Positions 21,715 through 31,956 of a stretch of DNA of 64,000 nucleotides are shown here, piece by piece. How positions within the stretch are numbered: the stretch's first letter is position 1; the number at the start of each line of letters is the position of its first letter. The DNA lies in contig JAQUVI010000003.1 of NCBI GenBank assembly GCA_028693445.1, positions 83,252 through 147,251 of the forward strand, given 5' to 3'. The translations under genes and the position numbers were made by a program. Under the pieces are notes generated by a model, which was not told the origin of the DNA, did not search any database, and was given only the letters and a program-made list of their open reading frames with translations. Source of the stretch: Candidatus Absconditabacteria bacterium (GTDB taxonomy: Bacteria > Patescibacteriota > Gracilibacteria > Absconditabacterales > Absconditicoccaceae).

Positions 21715-23559
21715 ATGAAAAAATTCTGATTTTGATTATTTCTTTTGGGTTTACTTTCTTTGGCAGGTACTACAACTCACGCAAATGATTGCAAACAAGT
21801 AGAATTTCCAAATTGATGAAGAGTTTGTGTAAATATCGAAAAAGAAAGTTCAGATACTTTCCAATTAGAAACTGATATCGAAAGAGGTAATGGAACACTA
21901 CGATGCTGAATTCTTCTTGAAACAGAAAACAAACGAAAAGAAATCGCTTGATGCAATAACGAATTTGAAGTATACAACCCTAAAGAACAAAATTTTGTAT
22001 TGTATATCAGATTATGATCAGAATTTCCAAGTGACCGAGAAGGTAAGCCAAACAACAAACCAGAATGGCTATCTCCGCAATGGATGTATGATTTTGACGA
22101 ATGAGAACGATCATATTGATCTTCTTATGATGATGATGACGATGACGACGACGATGATTATGATGATGTCGATAATTTCTATGTTACTACTGATGATTAT
22201 TCTCCTGATACGTATCAACGAGTTGATCTTAGAATAAAAGCTCGTGACGATGACAACAATACTGTTGAAGACTATACCAATAATGTTGAATTTGTTGTTT
22301 ATTATAGAACTTCTTCATCTTCTTCTTGGATAGAAACTTCTTCTTCTACGTATTTCGAATTTGATGATGATTATGAAGATGGTTATGATTTCTCTTCTTC
22401 TGATAATGGTGATGTAACATTATCTGATGCTATCAGATTCAAAAGAGATTATGAATACAAAGTTGAAGTTATTGATGAAGACGATGATGATATCTCTTGA
22501 TATAAAGTCTTTTATGTTGGAGATGATGACGATGACGACGACGATGATTATGATGATGTCGATAATTTCTATGTTACTACTGATGATTCTTCTCCTGATA
22601 CTTATCAACGAGTTGATCTTAGAATAAAAGCTCGTGACAATGACAACAATACATTAACAAATTATCGTGGTACTATAAAATTTGAAGTATATTATAGAAC
22701 TTCTTCATCTTCTTCTTGGAGAGAAACTACCTCTTCTACATATTTCGAACTTAAATCTTCTTATGACAATACGTATACGTTCAGATCTTCTGATAATGGA
22801 TATGCAACACTTTATGACGCTATCAGATTCAAAAGAGATTATGAATACAAAGTTGAAGTTATTGATGAAGACGATGATGATATTTCTTGATATAAAGTCT
22901 TTTATGTTGGGGATGATGACGATGATGATAACGATGATTATGATAATTTCTATATTACTACTGACGATTCTTCTCCTGATACTTATCAACGAGTTGATAT
23001 TGGAATAAAAGCTCGTGATGACAACAATTATACATTAACAAATTATCGTGGTACTATAAAATTTGAAGTATATTATAGAACTTCTTCATCTTCTTCTTGG
23101 AGAGAAACTTCTTCTTCTACGTATTTCGAATTAGATAATCAATATGAAGATGATTATACATTTAGTTATTCTGATTATGGATATGCAACTTTATACAATG
23201 CTATCAGATTCAAAAAAGATTATGAATATAAAGTAAAAATCATAGATGACGACAACGAAGATATGTACGGAGAAAAAATATTTTATGTAGGAAATGGTTC
23301 TTCTTGAATAGATTGATTTACTTCTACAGAAATAGAAAATATTCAGAAAGTTTACAATATACGAAATGAATTAATCAATAGTTTAAAAAGATCTTCTAGT
23401 AGTTTAAGATACAATCAAACACGAATTAATTTAAGTAATGATCTCAAAAAAGAAATGGGAAAAATCTTGGATGATGATGACGATAAAGAATATGATGATT
23501 ATGAAGAATTTTGAGCAGCTTTCAATTATCGATATTCATACACACTCAGGAACAAATAA
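21715..23559 (+). CDS. Secreted Asp-rich repeat surface protein
   Basis: A 614-residue protein with a signal peptide (MKKFGFGLFLLGLLSLAGTT, cleavage near THAND) and a unique N-terminal domain of about 110 residues. Three repeats of about 131 residues follow; each opens with a run of seven to ten Asp, continues DNFYVTTDD-SPDTYQRVD, RIKARD, VEVIDEDDDDISGYKVFYVG and contains YYRTSSSSSW. The repeats look like Ig-type beta domains separated by Asp-rich linkers likely to bind calcium. The C-terminal 90 residues are helical (IENIQKVYNIRNELINSLKR). The nucleotide identity between repeats is high, indicating recent duplication. No anchor is visible. Role presumably in adhesion. Confidence 0.8.
22122..23290 (+). 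repeat. Three ~393-nt coding repeats with (GAY)n tracts
   Basis: Direct repeats beginning at Asp-codon tracts near 22122, 22518 and 22912. They share long identical blocks such as cttatcaacgagttgat and agattatgaatacaaagttg. Expect unequal crossing-over and length variation. Confidence 0.9.
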
Positions 23560-23596
23560 AAAAAAGATTGCAAGCAAATATAAAATCATTAAATAT

Positions 23597-23628
23597 AAGC
23601 TATGAATATTTAGTTCATAGCTTTTTTT
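23597..23628 (+). terminator. Terminator directly abutting the next start codon
   Basis: aagctatgaa / ttcatagctt stem of 10 bp followed by a T-run that ends 1 nt before the ATG at 23630. It ends the Asp-rich repeat gene and leaves no room for a leader unless transcription reads through. Confidence 0.8.
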
Positions 23629-23629
23629 G

Positions 23630-24376
23630 ATGAAAAAAAAGACAAAAACAAACACTAAAAAAACCACAAATCGTGGAAGACCTCCCAAAAAATTTGTCTC
23701 CAAAAAACCTCAAATCAAAAGAGATAAACCAGGGAGACCAAAAAAACACGAAAAAATAATACTACCACAAATCCCAGAAAACAAAGAAAATAAAATAAAA
23801 GATATTATAATATGGATTTTATTTATTATATCTTTTTTGGTTTTTGGATTTTCTGTATATATAAGCCAAAAAGAAAAAATAAACTTGTTTTTTAACAACA
23901 AAAACTCTGAAACAAAAACGCAAGAAATTATTGTCGAAGAACAACCTATTGTTGAAAAAAATATAGTTGCAGAAGAACTAGTAGAACCAACTCCAATTAT
24001 CCAAGATCAAAGATATTCTATTTTACAACAAATATATTGAGCTTTTCAATCATCAAATTTTGATGAATTATATAATTATACAGACAACTCTCTCAAACAA
24101 AGTTCTGTATTCAAAACATATTTCTCTAGAAATCGACTCCAAAGATTTATCGACAATATAGATAATCAAAGTATAAACATCGAACTAATTGGAATCGACG
24201 AAGAACAATCCAAAATTTCATACAAACTAACATACTCTATAAAAAATGAACTGTTTATAGAAGAACGAGAAACTACTTTTGTAATCAGAAATAACGAACA
24301 AAAAATAGTAAAAATAATGTGTATCACAAAAGGTTGCTCCACAATGCCATTTTTCAACCCAGGGAAATATTTTTAA
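23630..24376 (+). CDS. Membrane protein with two AT-hook-like motifs
   Basis: A 248-residue protein. The first 50 residues are extremely basic and contain two AT-hook-like cores, NRGRPPKKF and KPGRPKKHEK. A transmembrane helix follows (IIIWILFIISFLVFGFSVYI, about residues 62-82), then an acidic linker and an extracellular domain of about 120 residues (SSNFDELYNYTDNSLKQSSV to ITKGCSTMPF) with an NTF2-like look. The positive-inside rule places the AT-hook tail in the cytoplasm, where it could grip AT-rich chromosomal DNA. This would make it a possible nucleoid-to-envelope tether. The start ATG is separated from a terminator by 1 nt; no later Met fits well. Confidence 0.68.
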
Positions 24377-24467
24377 TTTGAATTTATAAATTTAAAAAAT
24401 CAAGAAAAATAAACAATCTTTTCAAATTAATTACAGCTGGAATGATTACGTTGACTAAGCAAGCCAC

Positions 24468-24542
24468 GGCCAAACAAAAATGGCGGACTTGTTTGGCCTA
24501 GACCTTTTTGGCTACTTTTTGCGGCAATGGTAAAAAGTAGCC
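24468..24542. repeat. Tandem GC-rich hairpins upstream of miaA
   Basis: Two perfect stems: ggccaaacaa / ttgtttggcc (24468-24498) and ggctacttttt / aaaaagtagcc (24510-24542), then caagcggagcgttaaat. Much more GC-rich than the flanks and close to the 5' side of miaA. Could be a mobile palindromic repeat or a leader structure. Confidence 0.65.
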
Positions 24543-24580
24543 CAAGCGGAGCGTTAAATATTTATATATAAAGTATATAT

Positions 24581-25537
24581 ATGGCAGAGATAGAAGATAA
24601 ATATACAGATATATTACAGGATGTTTCAGCTTTTTGGAATAAGAATCCAAACGGAATTCTCGTAATTCGAGGTGCTACCGCCACAGGCAAAAGTAAACTT
24701 TCTATCCTTTTGGCAAAAGATATTCCAAGCGAAATTATTTCTGCAGACAGCAGGCAAATTTTTAGACATATGAATATTTGAACAGACAAAGTCCCATTAG
24801 AAATCAGAAATCAAATACCTCATTATCAAATAGATATTGTCGATCCTAACCAAACATATACAGCAGGACAACGAAAACAAGACACACAAAAATATATAAA
24901 TCAGATTTTAAATAATAATAAACTTCCTATTATTGTATGATGAACTGGATTATATATAGATACTATTTACAAAAATTTTTCACTTCCAGAATCTTCTCCA
25001 AATCGAGAACTTAGAAAAGAACTAGAAGAAAAAGAGAAACAAGATCCTTGATATCTTTACAAAGAACTCAGTAAAATTGATCCAGAAGAAGCACAAAAAA
25101 TGCATCCAAACTCAATAAGATACTTGATAAGGGCTTTGGAAATCTTTTATACAACATGAAAAACAAAAACTGAAGGATTCTTCCAACAACCAGTAGAACA
25201 ACCCTTATTTTTACTTTGATTACGAAGAGAAAAAGAAGAAACCAACAAAAAAATCAATGCCAGAATCAAACAAATGTTTCAAGAATGATTAATTGAAGAA
25301 GTTGATTGATTACTCAAACAATGATACCAACCAGATTTACAATCTATGCAAGGTATTGGATACAAAGAAATTGTTGGCTATCTTCAGTGAGAATACAACA
25401 AAGAAAAAGCTCAAGAACTCCTCAAGAGAAACACACACCACTTGGCGAAAAAGCAACGTACCCGATTTAGAAGATACATCGCCGAAGGCAAAGCTTCGCC
25501 AAAACCAAACGTAACTTACAAAACTTATTATCTATAA
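24581..25537 (+). CDS. miaA: tRNA dimethylallyltransferase
   Basis: Adds the dimethylallyl group to A37 of tRNAs reading UNN codons. The 318-residue enzyme has the P-loop GATATGKS at residues 31-38, SADSRQIF (substrate-binding Asp), [21 protein letters not shown] (both first glycines encoded by TGA) and the C-terminal [15 protein letters not shown] and [17 protein letters not shown] motifs. Length is normal. A prenylated A37 is relevant to decoding fidelity of UNN codons, including the reassigned UGA, although that link is inference. It is convergent with the gene at 25720, separated by a structured element. Confidence 0.97.
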
Positions 25538-25562
25538 ATCAGAAGAACACCAAACAAAAAAA

Positions 25563-25704
25563 CATTATTTTTTAAATGAGCGTTTTAAATTTTAGGTAAA
25601 AAATACGGCCGTAGGCAAAAGATACATGAAGCCGGTTTGCTTTGTAGATTTTAGCATTTTTTGCCGTAAAGAAATTTAACAGCGAATAAAAAATAATGTT
25701 TTTT
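25563..25704. ncRNA. Structured intergenic element, copy A
   Basis: Outer stem cattatttttta / taaaaaataatg (12 bp) closed by a T-run, then tgagcg facing cagcga, a second stem ttaaattt / aaatttaa, a third stem ggtaaaaaat / attttttgcc and a variable GC-rich apical region with a ccgtaggc and gccggtttgc. The layout equals copy B at 13802-13920 although the stem sequences differ. It lies between convergent genes in both cases. Confidence 0.58.
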
Positions 25705-25719
25705 GAGAAAAGTGTTCTC

Positions 25720-27192
25720 TTAATTAAGAGTCACTTGAATATTATTTGCAAAATCATGCCAAGCTGGATCTATTACAGAAACTACAAAAGTTCTACCATC
25801 TGAAACAGGTTTTGCATAATATTCATAAGGTAAATCTACATTTTCTTTGATTTTACATTCATATACAATAACTGAAGGTTCTGAGTCTATCAAGTCTTTT
25901 TTTGCATATTCAATAACCTTTGTTGCAACATAACAATTAATTCCAGCTGTATCCAAATTTTCGGAAACAGAATCAGATTTATATGATATTTTCGGAGATG
26001 GAAACGATATACTATGTCCTCTGCTTGATGTAAAAACAAGAGGTTTTTCTAAATTCAAAGAAAACTGATCAATATTTGTATCTACCAAACTAGGTTTATC
26101 TATTATTGGAGTTTCTACAATTTCATCTTGATCATCTCAAGTCAAAGTATTTTCTTGATATACAAAAGATTTAACAGTTCAAAATGATGGTAAAGAAAGA
26201 TCCAATAATATTGTACAATCAGCTGTTCATTTTTCCCAAATTCAAGCAAAAGTTACAGCAATTTTACCTTGGTCCATAAACATTGTTGTTTTTTTTACTT
26301 CATTCATAACAATATTTCATTCTTTACAAATACTAGATATATTTGGTTCAATGACGTTTTTTATATATTCATTTGTAGGAACCACAAGATACTGATATAA
26401 TTTTACTATTTCTTGTTCATCAACATCATTTATAAAATAACCAAATAATTCTTGATTAGCAAAAAACCAAGATTGGATTTCAGATAATTTATAAAAAACT
26501 GTTCAATATTTAGTGGTAAAAATCTTTTCACTTGAGTTTTTAAATGTTGTTGAAAGTTGTTTACAATCAGTATTATTATTTCATTTTTTACAAGAGAAAT
26601 AGTCTATTGTTATATCTTGGTTATTAGTTAATGATTTTATTTTTAGATTATCTTTGCCAGTAGCCGTTATACTATATTCTTCAAAGAAACTAGGTGGTAA
26701 ATAAAGTCACATTTCTGGTAAATATTGACCTGAAGGCAACATATCTCATGTTTCTATGCTATCATCAATAAGGTTTTCATCAATTTGATCAATAATCTGA
26801 GTCACATCTATAATAAACAACCCTTGATGTTCTGTATCAACAAAACCATCTACAAGAATAGTACCAGAATATTGATTTAAATTAATTGTTTTACTTTTTA
26901 ACCCAAAAACACCACTAGATAAGGTAGAAAGTTTGTGAGTATGCGTTACAAAATCTCAATCTTGAGTAATAATTCATTCTACAGAAATTTCTTCACCCAA
27001 AATAAAATCAGTAGTGTGCTCTGTTTTTTCTAGAGAAAGACCAAAAAACTCCTCTATTTTATCCCATTTACTAAAAACCAAAAACAAAAAGAACACAACA
27101 GATATCAATATAATCCAAAATGTATTAGGCGAACCGTGTTTGTGTGCAAAATTAGTAGGTAAATCTTTTGACGTAAAATGTTTTTTTTCCAT
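25720..27192 (-). CDS. Membrane-anchored exported protein of unknown function
   Basis: A 490-residue protein with an N-terminal cytoplasmic stretch (MEKKHFTSKDLPTNFAHKHG), one transmembrane helix (FWIILISVVFFLFLVF) and a long extracytoplasmic region predicted mostly beta with helical insertions. Visible features include IDYFSCKKGNNNTDCKQLST (Cys pair) and a C-terminal domain from DQFSLNLEKPLVFTSSRGHS with further Cys (GINCYVAT, IVYECKIKEN). No family recognised. It is divergent from the MscS pair. The stop is TAA at 25720. Confidence 0.7.
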
Positions 27193-27385
27193 TATAAGAA
27201 AGAAATAATAAAACGTAAGTCAGACAAGTTTAAAAAAAGAAAACACATTTTCAATACAAGAATCATATCTATATAACATTTTATCATTTATGGCTATAAA
27301 TTATCATCAAAAACAACTATTTTCTTTACATAAAGCGGTTTTGAGCGTATAATTAGATGATTTATTTATTATATTTATCAAAACA

Positions 27386-28291
27386 ATGAACGAATGAGTT
27401 ATAGGACAACAAGCAGAAGTTGATGTCTCTGCAATAGATATGCTAATGGATAATGTTGTAGTAACATATATTATCAAGATATTTTGAGCTATCTTGGTTA
27501 TAATTTTTTTGTTAATGATATCAAAAATCGTTGCCAATATCGTAAGTAAAAGAATCGTACAAAGCAGTACAGAATGAAATAAACACATAGATAAAATCTG
27601 AAAATTAATTCATGATATTGTATTCTATATTTTGGTAATTTTTTCTTTTTTTATTGGATTTGAAATTGTTTGATTTAATGTTGGTCTTATTATAGGTTGA
27701 ATTTCTTTTTGAGTATGATTGGCCTTCAAAGAAATATTAGGAAATATGATTGCAGGAATGATGATGCTTTACACAAAAGAGTTTAAGTTGGGAGATATAG
27801 TAGAAGTATATGCAGACCAAACATATTTTGGTAGAATAGAAGAAATAACTATAAGATATACAATTATAAGAACTTTGGATCTCAGACAAGTTGTTTTACC
27901 AAACATGACGTTAATTACTGTTCCAATCAAAACATTTAGTTCTGAAGATCTAATAAAACTAAAAACAACATTTAAAGTACATTTCAACACAGACATACCA
28001 AAAGCTATTGAAATAATTTTGGAAACAATAAATAGCTTTTCTTTTGTAAAAGAGAAAGAAAATTCAAAAGTTTTCTTCTCACAATTTTTAGAAAGCAATA
28101 TAGAGATCAAAGCTTTTTTCTATTTCGACCCTAAATGTGGAATAATACCAGATATTGCCATATGAGAAATCAATTGAAAAGTAAATGAAGCATTCAAACA
28201 AAACAATATAGATATATCTTACGATATGGTTACTTTAACTTTTGAAGAACAAAAAGCAAAAACAGATATAATCCAAAATTTACAACAATAA
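27386..28291 (+). CDS. Small-conductance mechanosensitive channel (MscS family)
   Basis: A 301-residue channel that releases solutes on membrane tension. Transmembrane segments lie at about residues 29-52 and 76-98; the pore-lining helix carries the glycine-rich GLIIGGISFGVGLAFKEILG motif, half of whose glycines are TGA. The beta domain follows with FKLGDIVEV, GRIEEITIRYTIIRTLD and VVLPNMTLITVPIKTF, then the alpha-beta C-terminal domain. Motif order is typical of MscS. It is followed at 16 nt by a second MscS homologue, probably in one transcript. Confidence 0.95.
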
Positions 28292-28306
28292 TTTGTAAAA
28301 TAAACC

Positions 28307-29143
28307 ATGAAAGAAAACATTATTTCAATTAGTTTAAATTATATACAACTACACTGACTAGAAATAGCAGGTAGATTGTTTTCTTGAATTGGTGTTTTTA
28401 TATTGATCTACATAATAATTAAATACATAATAAACAAAGTAAAGAACAAAATAGAATGAGAATCCCTAATTTCTGATGATTATTCCAAAAAAAATTCTAA
28501 ACTAGTTGGTTCAATACTGTTTATATTGTTGATGATTTTCAATATTTTAGCAACATTTGAAATAATCTGATTCAACACCGCAATAATTATGTGATGAATA
28601 TCATTGAGTATATGATTCGCTATGGAAACTACTATTTGAAATCTAGTTTCTTGAGTTTTTATTTTAACCAACAAAAAAGTAAAATTAGGTGATTTTGTGG
28701 AGTTTTTATGAAAATTAAAAATTAGATGAACCATCGAAGAAATAAACATAAGATACACAGTTATAAGAAGTTTTGATAAAAGAAGAATAATCATACCAAA
28801 TAGTGTAATAGCAAAAACACCTATCAAAACGCTTAAATCAGAGCCCTTACTCAAATGAGAAATAGAATTCAAAGTGTCTCGCAAAACCTCTTTCGATGAT
28901 ATAAAACAAACATTTAAACAAATCATATCTCAAAATACAAATCTAGTATACCCCGAATATAGTTCAATAATAATAGAGTCTTTTTGAAGTAAATGATTAC
29001 ATTTAAAGTGATACTTTTTCTGCAGCCCAGCGAAGAAAATGCCTCTAGCTATCGCCAGAGAAATAAGAAGTGAATTTGTAAAACAACTGAAAACAAAAGG
29101 AATAGAAATTCCCTACAAACATATGACAGTTTCAACAGAATAA
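28307..29143 (+). CDS. MscS-family channel, divergent second copy
   Basis: A 278-residue MscS homologue: three hydrophobic segments, a pore-helix equivalent IIMGGISLSIGFAMETTIGN, then the beta domain VKLGDFVEFLGKLKIRGTIE, INIRYTVIRSFDKRRIIIPN. Compared with its neighbour the pore helix lacks the usual Ala/Gly pairing and the C-terminal domain is shorter, so gating tension probably differs. It has very dense TGA use. A strong terminator follows the stop. Tandem MscS paralogues suggest graded osmotic protection in this host-attached lifestyle (inference). Confidence 0.9.
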
Positions 29144-29171
29144 AAAAGACTCCCAATTGGGAGTCTTTTTT
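29142..29171 (+). terminator. Rho-independent terminator after the MscS pair
   Basis: gactccc-aatt-gggagtc followed by tttttt; also preceded by an A-run, so it may serve the convergent sigma-like gene. Confidence 0.9.
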
Positions 29172-29180
29172 AATTCTTAT

Positions 29181-30272
29181 TTATCTTTTAATGAGTTCAT
29201 ATACTCATTTTTCCACTCTTTGGAAAAGATTTTTATATTTTTGAAGATTCAACATCACTGTATTTGGACTAACCATCTTTTCTTTCAACATTTCTTTACA
29301 TAATTCTTTAACGTTCATAGGTCTATCATTTTTTTCAAAGATTCTCACAAGAATTTCTACAACTTGACCACCTTGATATCCCCATTCTCTAAGTCCATAA
29401 ATTCCAAGACCAAGATTTACAAACATATCATTATTTTTTACAAGTTCATTGTGAACAGTATTTACTTTAACATTTTTTGCAGGGAACCATTCCATAATTT
29501 TTGATGGAAGTTCTTGAAAGTGAATAGGTTTATTCAATCTTCTCATTGTATATAATATTTTCAATTTAATTGTTTTTGGGTTTACATCAGCAAATTCAGG
29601 TAAACCAACTTTTCAATCAAACACATTTATTTCTCTAATAGATTCAAAGAAATTTACATAAAACAAATCATTTTTAAGATAGTGAACATCTTTATAATCT
29701 TTTGCAAAACTATCTTTTACATATCAAATAAATTCGTATAAATCCTGACTTTTTGCTCTCTTTTTGAAATAAGCATCTATTTCCAAAACCATTTTTGTAA
29801 GAAGATCTTCATACAAAGGCTCCAAATAGAATGCTTTATTAAGATATTTATTTCTTTTTAGATAGGTAACATCAAAATCTGATACTAAAATAAGCTTAAG
29901 TTCTTGTTTAGAAAACTTAAAAATATTTTTATTTACCATCTTGGAAATCAAAGTATCTTCAAGAAGGAAACCTCAATGAACATCAAGAATTTTTTTTGCT
30001 TCATTCAAAACTTCCATGTATATATCATTTCATACAATCAATCTTCTAAATCTCATCAATGCTTGAGTTTCTATTTGTCTAATTCTTTCACGAGTCAAAC
30101 TATATTCCTTTCAAATTCTTTGCAAAGGAGTTTCTCTATTTCCATCTAAACCAAATTTTTTCATAAGGACAAGTCTTTCTTTTGGTTTACAATAAATTAG
30201 GACATCTTTCAGATTAGTTCCTTCAATATCAACTTTAATCCTTTTGTCATCCATTTTTACATTAAAATTCAT
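29181..30272 (-). CDS. Sigma-70 region 4 / HARE-HTH transcription factor
   Basis: A 363-residue protein. Near residues 36-95 is a sigma region-4 helix-turn-helix with RETPLQRIGKEYSLTRERIR followed by QIETQALMRFRR, the -35-binding signature. The middle is a helical domain, and from about residue 237 a HARE-HTH (RpoE/ASXL-type winged helix) follows, with NKPIHFQELPSKI, VKVNTVHNELVKN, and a second copy (RPMNVKELCKEML, SPNTVMLNLQKY). There is no sigma region 2, so it cannot act as a full sigma factor. Similar region-4/HARE proteins are known from CPR genomes; it probably modulates RNA polymerase at promoters. Confidence 0.85.
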
Positions 30273-30588
30273 TCCAAATATATAAGAATGTAAAAATTTA
30301 TATTTTTCAGTACCATATTAACGATTCATAGGCTAATGTCAAGCGTATTTTCGAAAATTTGAAAATCCAAGTGATAACTATTGTATTGCAAGATTTGTGA
30401 TTTTTTCAATATTTAAACACACTTCGCTTTAGATAGACTAGACATTATTGGGTTTGTTTTTTGTCTCTCTGAGCTTTTTAAACTTTGTCTCTCTGAGCCT
30501 TTAGAGCTTTGTCTCTCTGAGTGAAACGAAGAGAATAAACTCTCTTATGTTCTTCATTACATTCAGAGCGACAAAGAGAATATCTAAT
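30273..30588. other. Intergenic region with TTTGTCTCTCTGAG repeats
   Basis: 316 bp without a gene. Three direct copies of ttgtctctctgag lie near 30461, 30485 and 30509; the last is followed by tgaaacgaagaga and, further on, by an inverted cagagcgacaaagag (30563-30577), forming palindromes. The stretch next to the sigma-like gene should contain its promoter, but no convincing match stands out. Confidence 0.6.
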
Positions 30589-31695
30589 CTACACATTAAA
30601 CTTAAATATCATCACATCACCATCTTGGACAACATATTCTTTACCTTCTAATCTTACCAATCATTTTTCTTTTGCTTTTGTCCAGCTTCCATACTCCAAT
30701 AAATCATTATATTTTACTACTTCTGCCTTTATAAAACCTCTCTCAAAATCAGTATGAATTGCTCCAGCTGCCTGAGGTGCTGTTGATCAAATTGGTATAG
30801 CCCAAGCTCTTGATTCCTTTTCTCCCGTAGTAAAATAATACATCAGTCAAACTTTATGATAAGCTAAATTAATCAAATCATCCAAAGTAGGTATATGACC
30901 AATATTATCAATTTCCAAAAGTTCCTTGATAAATTCTTGTTTTTCTTCTCATTCAAATTCCATCATTTCTGATTCTAATTTTGCACAAACAATAGAAACA
31001 GGGCTTTTTAATTTTTCTTCAAACTCTTTTTGGATATCAGACGAAGATCAAATATCATCTTGTGAAATATTTATTGCATAAACAAACGGTTTCATAGTCA
31101 AAAAATTATATGGTTTAATTAGTTTCCATTCTTCTGCAGATAAATCATTTCTAAGAACATGAGCAATTTTACCTTCTTGTAAAACTTTTTGAATACGAGC
31201 AAGCGCATCAGCCAATTTCACATCTTCTTTGTTTGTTGCTATTCTAGATCTCTTTTGAATATTCGGTAATGTTCTTTCTATTTGTTCCAAATCTGCCAAA
31301 ATAAGTTCGGTATTAATAATTTCTACATCTCTCATCGGATCAACACCTCATTCCACATGTACCACATCAGTATCATTGAAATGCCTCAATACTTGTACAA
31401 TAGCATCTACTTCTCTAATATGCGACAAAAATTTATTTCCAAGTCATTCTCATGCACTGGCACCTTTCACAAGTCCAGCAATATCTACAAATTCTATGGC
31501 TGCATACACAGTTTTTTGAGAATTAGACATTTTCGATAATCGTTCCAATCTCTGATCTTTTACATTTACAATTCCCACATTTGGCTCTATCGTACAAAAC
31601 GGAAAATTCTCTGCTGGCGCAGAATAAGACTTCGTCAATGCATTAAACAACGTCGATTTTCCAACATTCGGCAATCCAACAATCCCTACTTTCAT
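30589..31695 (-). CDS. ychF: Redox-regulated ribosome-binding ATPase YchF (OBG family)
   Basis: A 368-residue P-loop NTPase that binds ribosomes and hydrolyses ATP. It starts [20 protein letters not shown] (G1 at residues 7-14), followed by the switch [27 protein letters not shown] with GLGNKF, the NxxE nucleotide-specificity region (VYAINIS) and the C-terminal TGS domain with [20 protein letters not shown] and [14 protein letters not shown], ending in IFKFNV. Length is normal. Both glycines of GEG in the conserved G3 region are TGA codons, one of the clearest proofs of recoding in the window. Confidence 0.97.
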
Positions 31696-31811
31696 AATTA
31701 TTATAACAAAATTTAAAATTCTGAATTTTTATATTATTAAATTATATTAAAATCAAATAAACACACAATTCAACGTTTGATCTTATAACAATCTTATTAT
31801 AAAAAACAATC

Positions 31812-31841
31812 AAAAAAAGTGCCCCAATAAAATTGGGACAC
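31812..31841 (-). terminator. Terminator of the VirD4-like gene
   Basis: gtgtcccaat / attggggcac stem on the minus strand followed by ttttttt. Placed about 115 nt after the TAA at 31957. Confidence 0.85.
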
Positions 31842-31956
31842 AGAAGCAAAACAAATTTATGATTTTTAATTCCAATGAAAAAATTAATTCAAAATTTTCA
31901 TTAAAACTTACAACATGCTTATATATAATATATTATATTAAAATCAATAGATTTTT

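Noticed and set aside
24430-24580. Hairpins before miaA as insertion sequence ends
   Set aside because: No transposase or target duplication can be seen.
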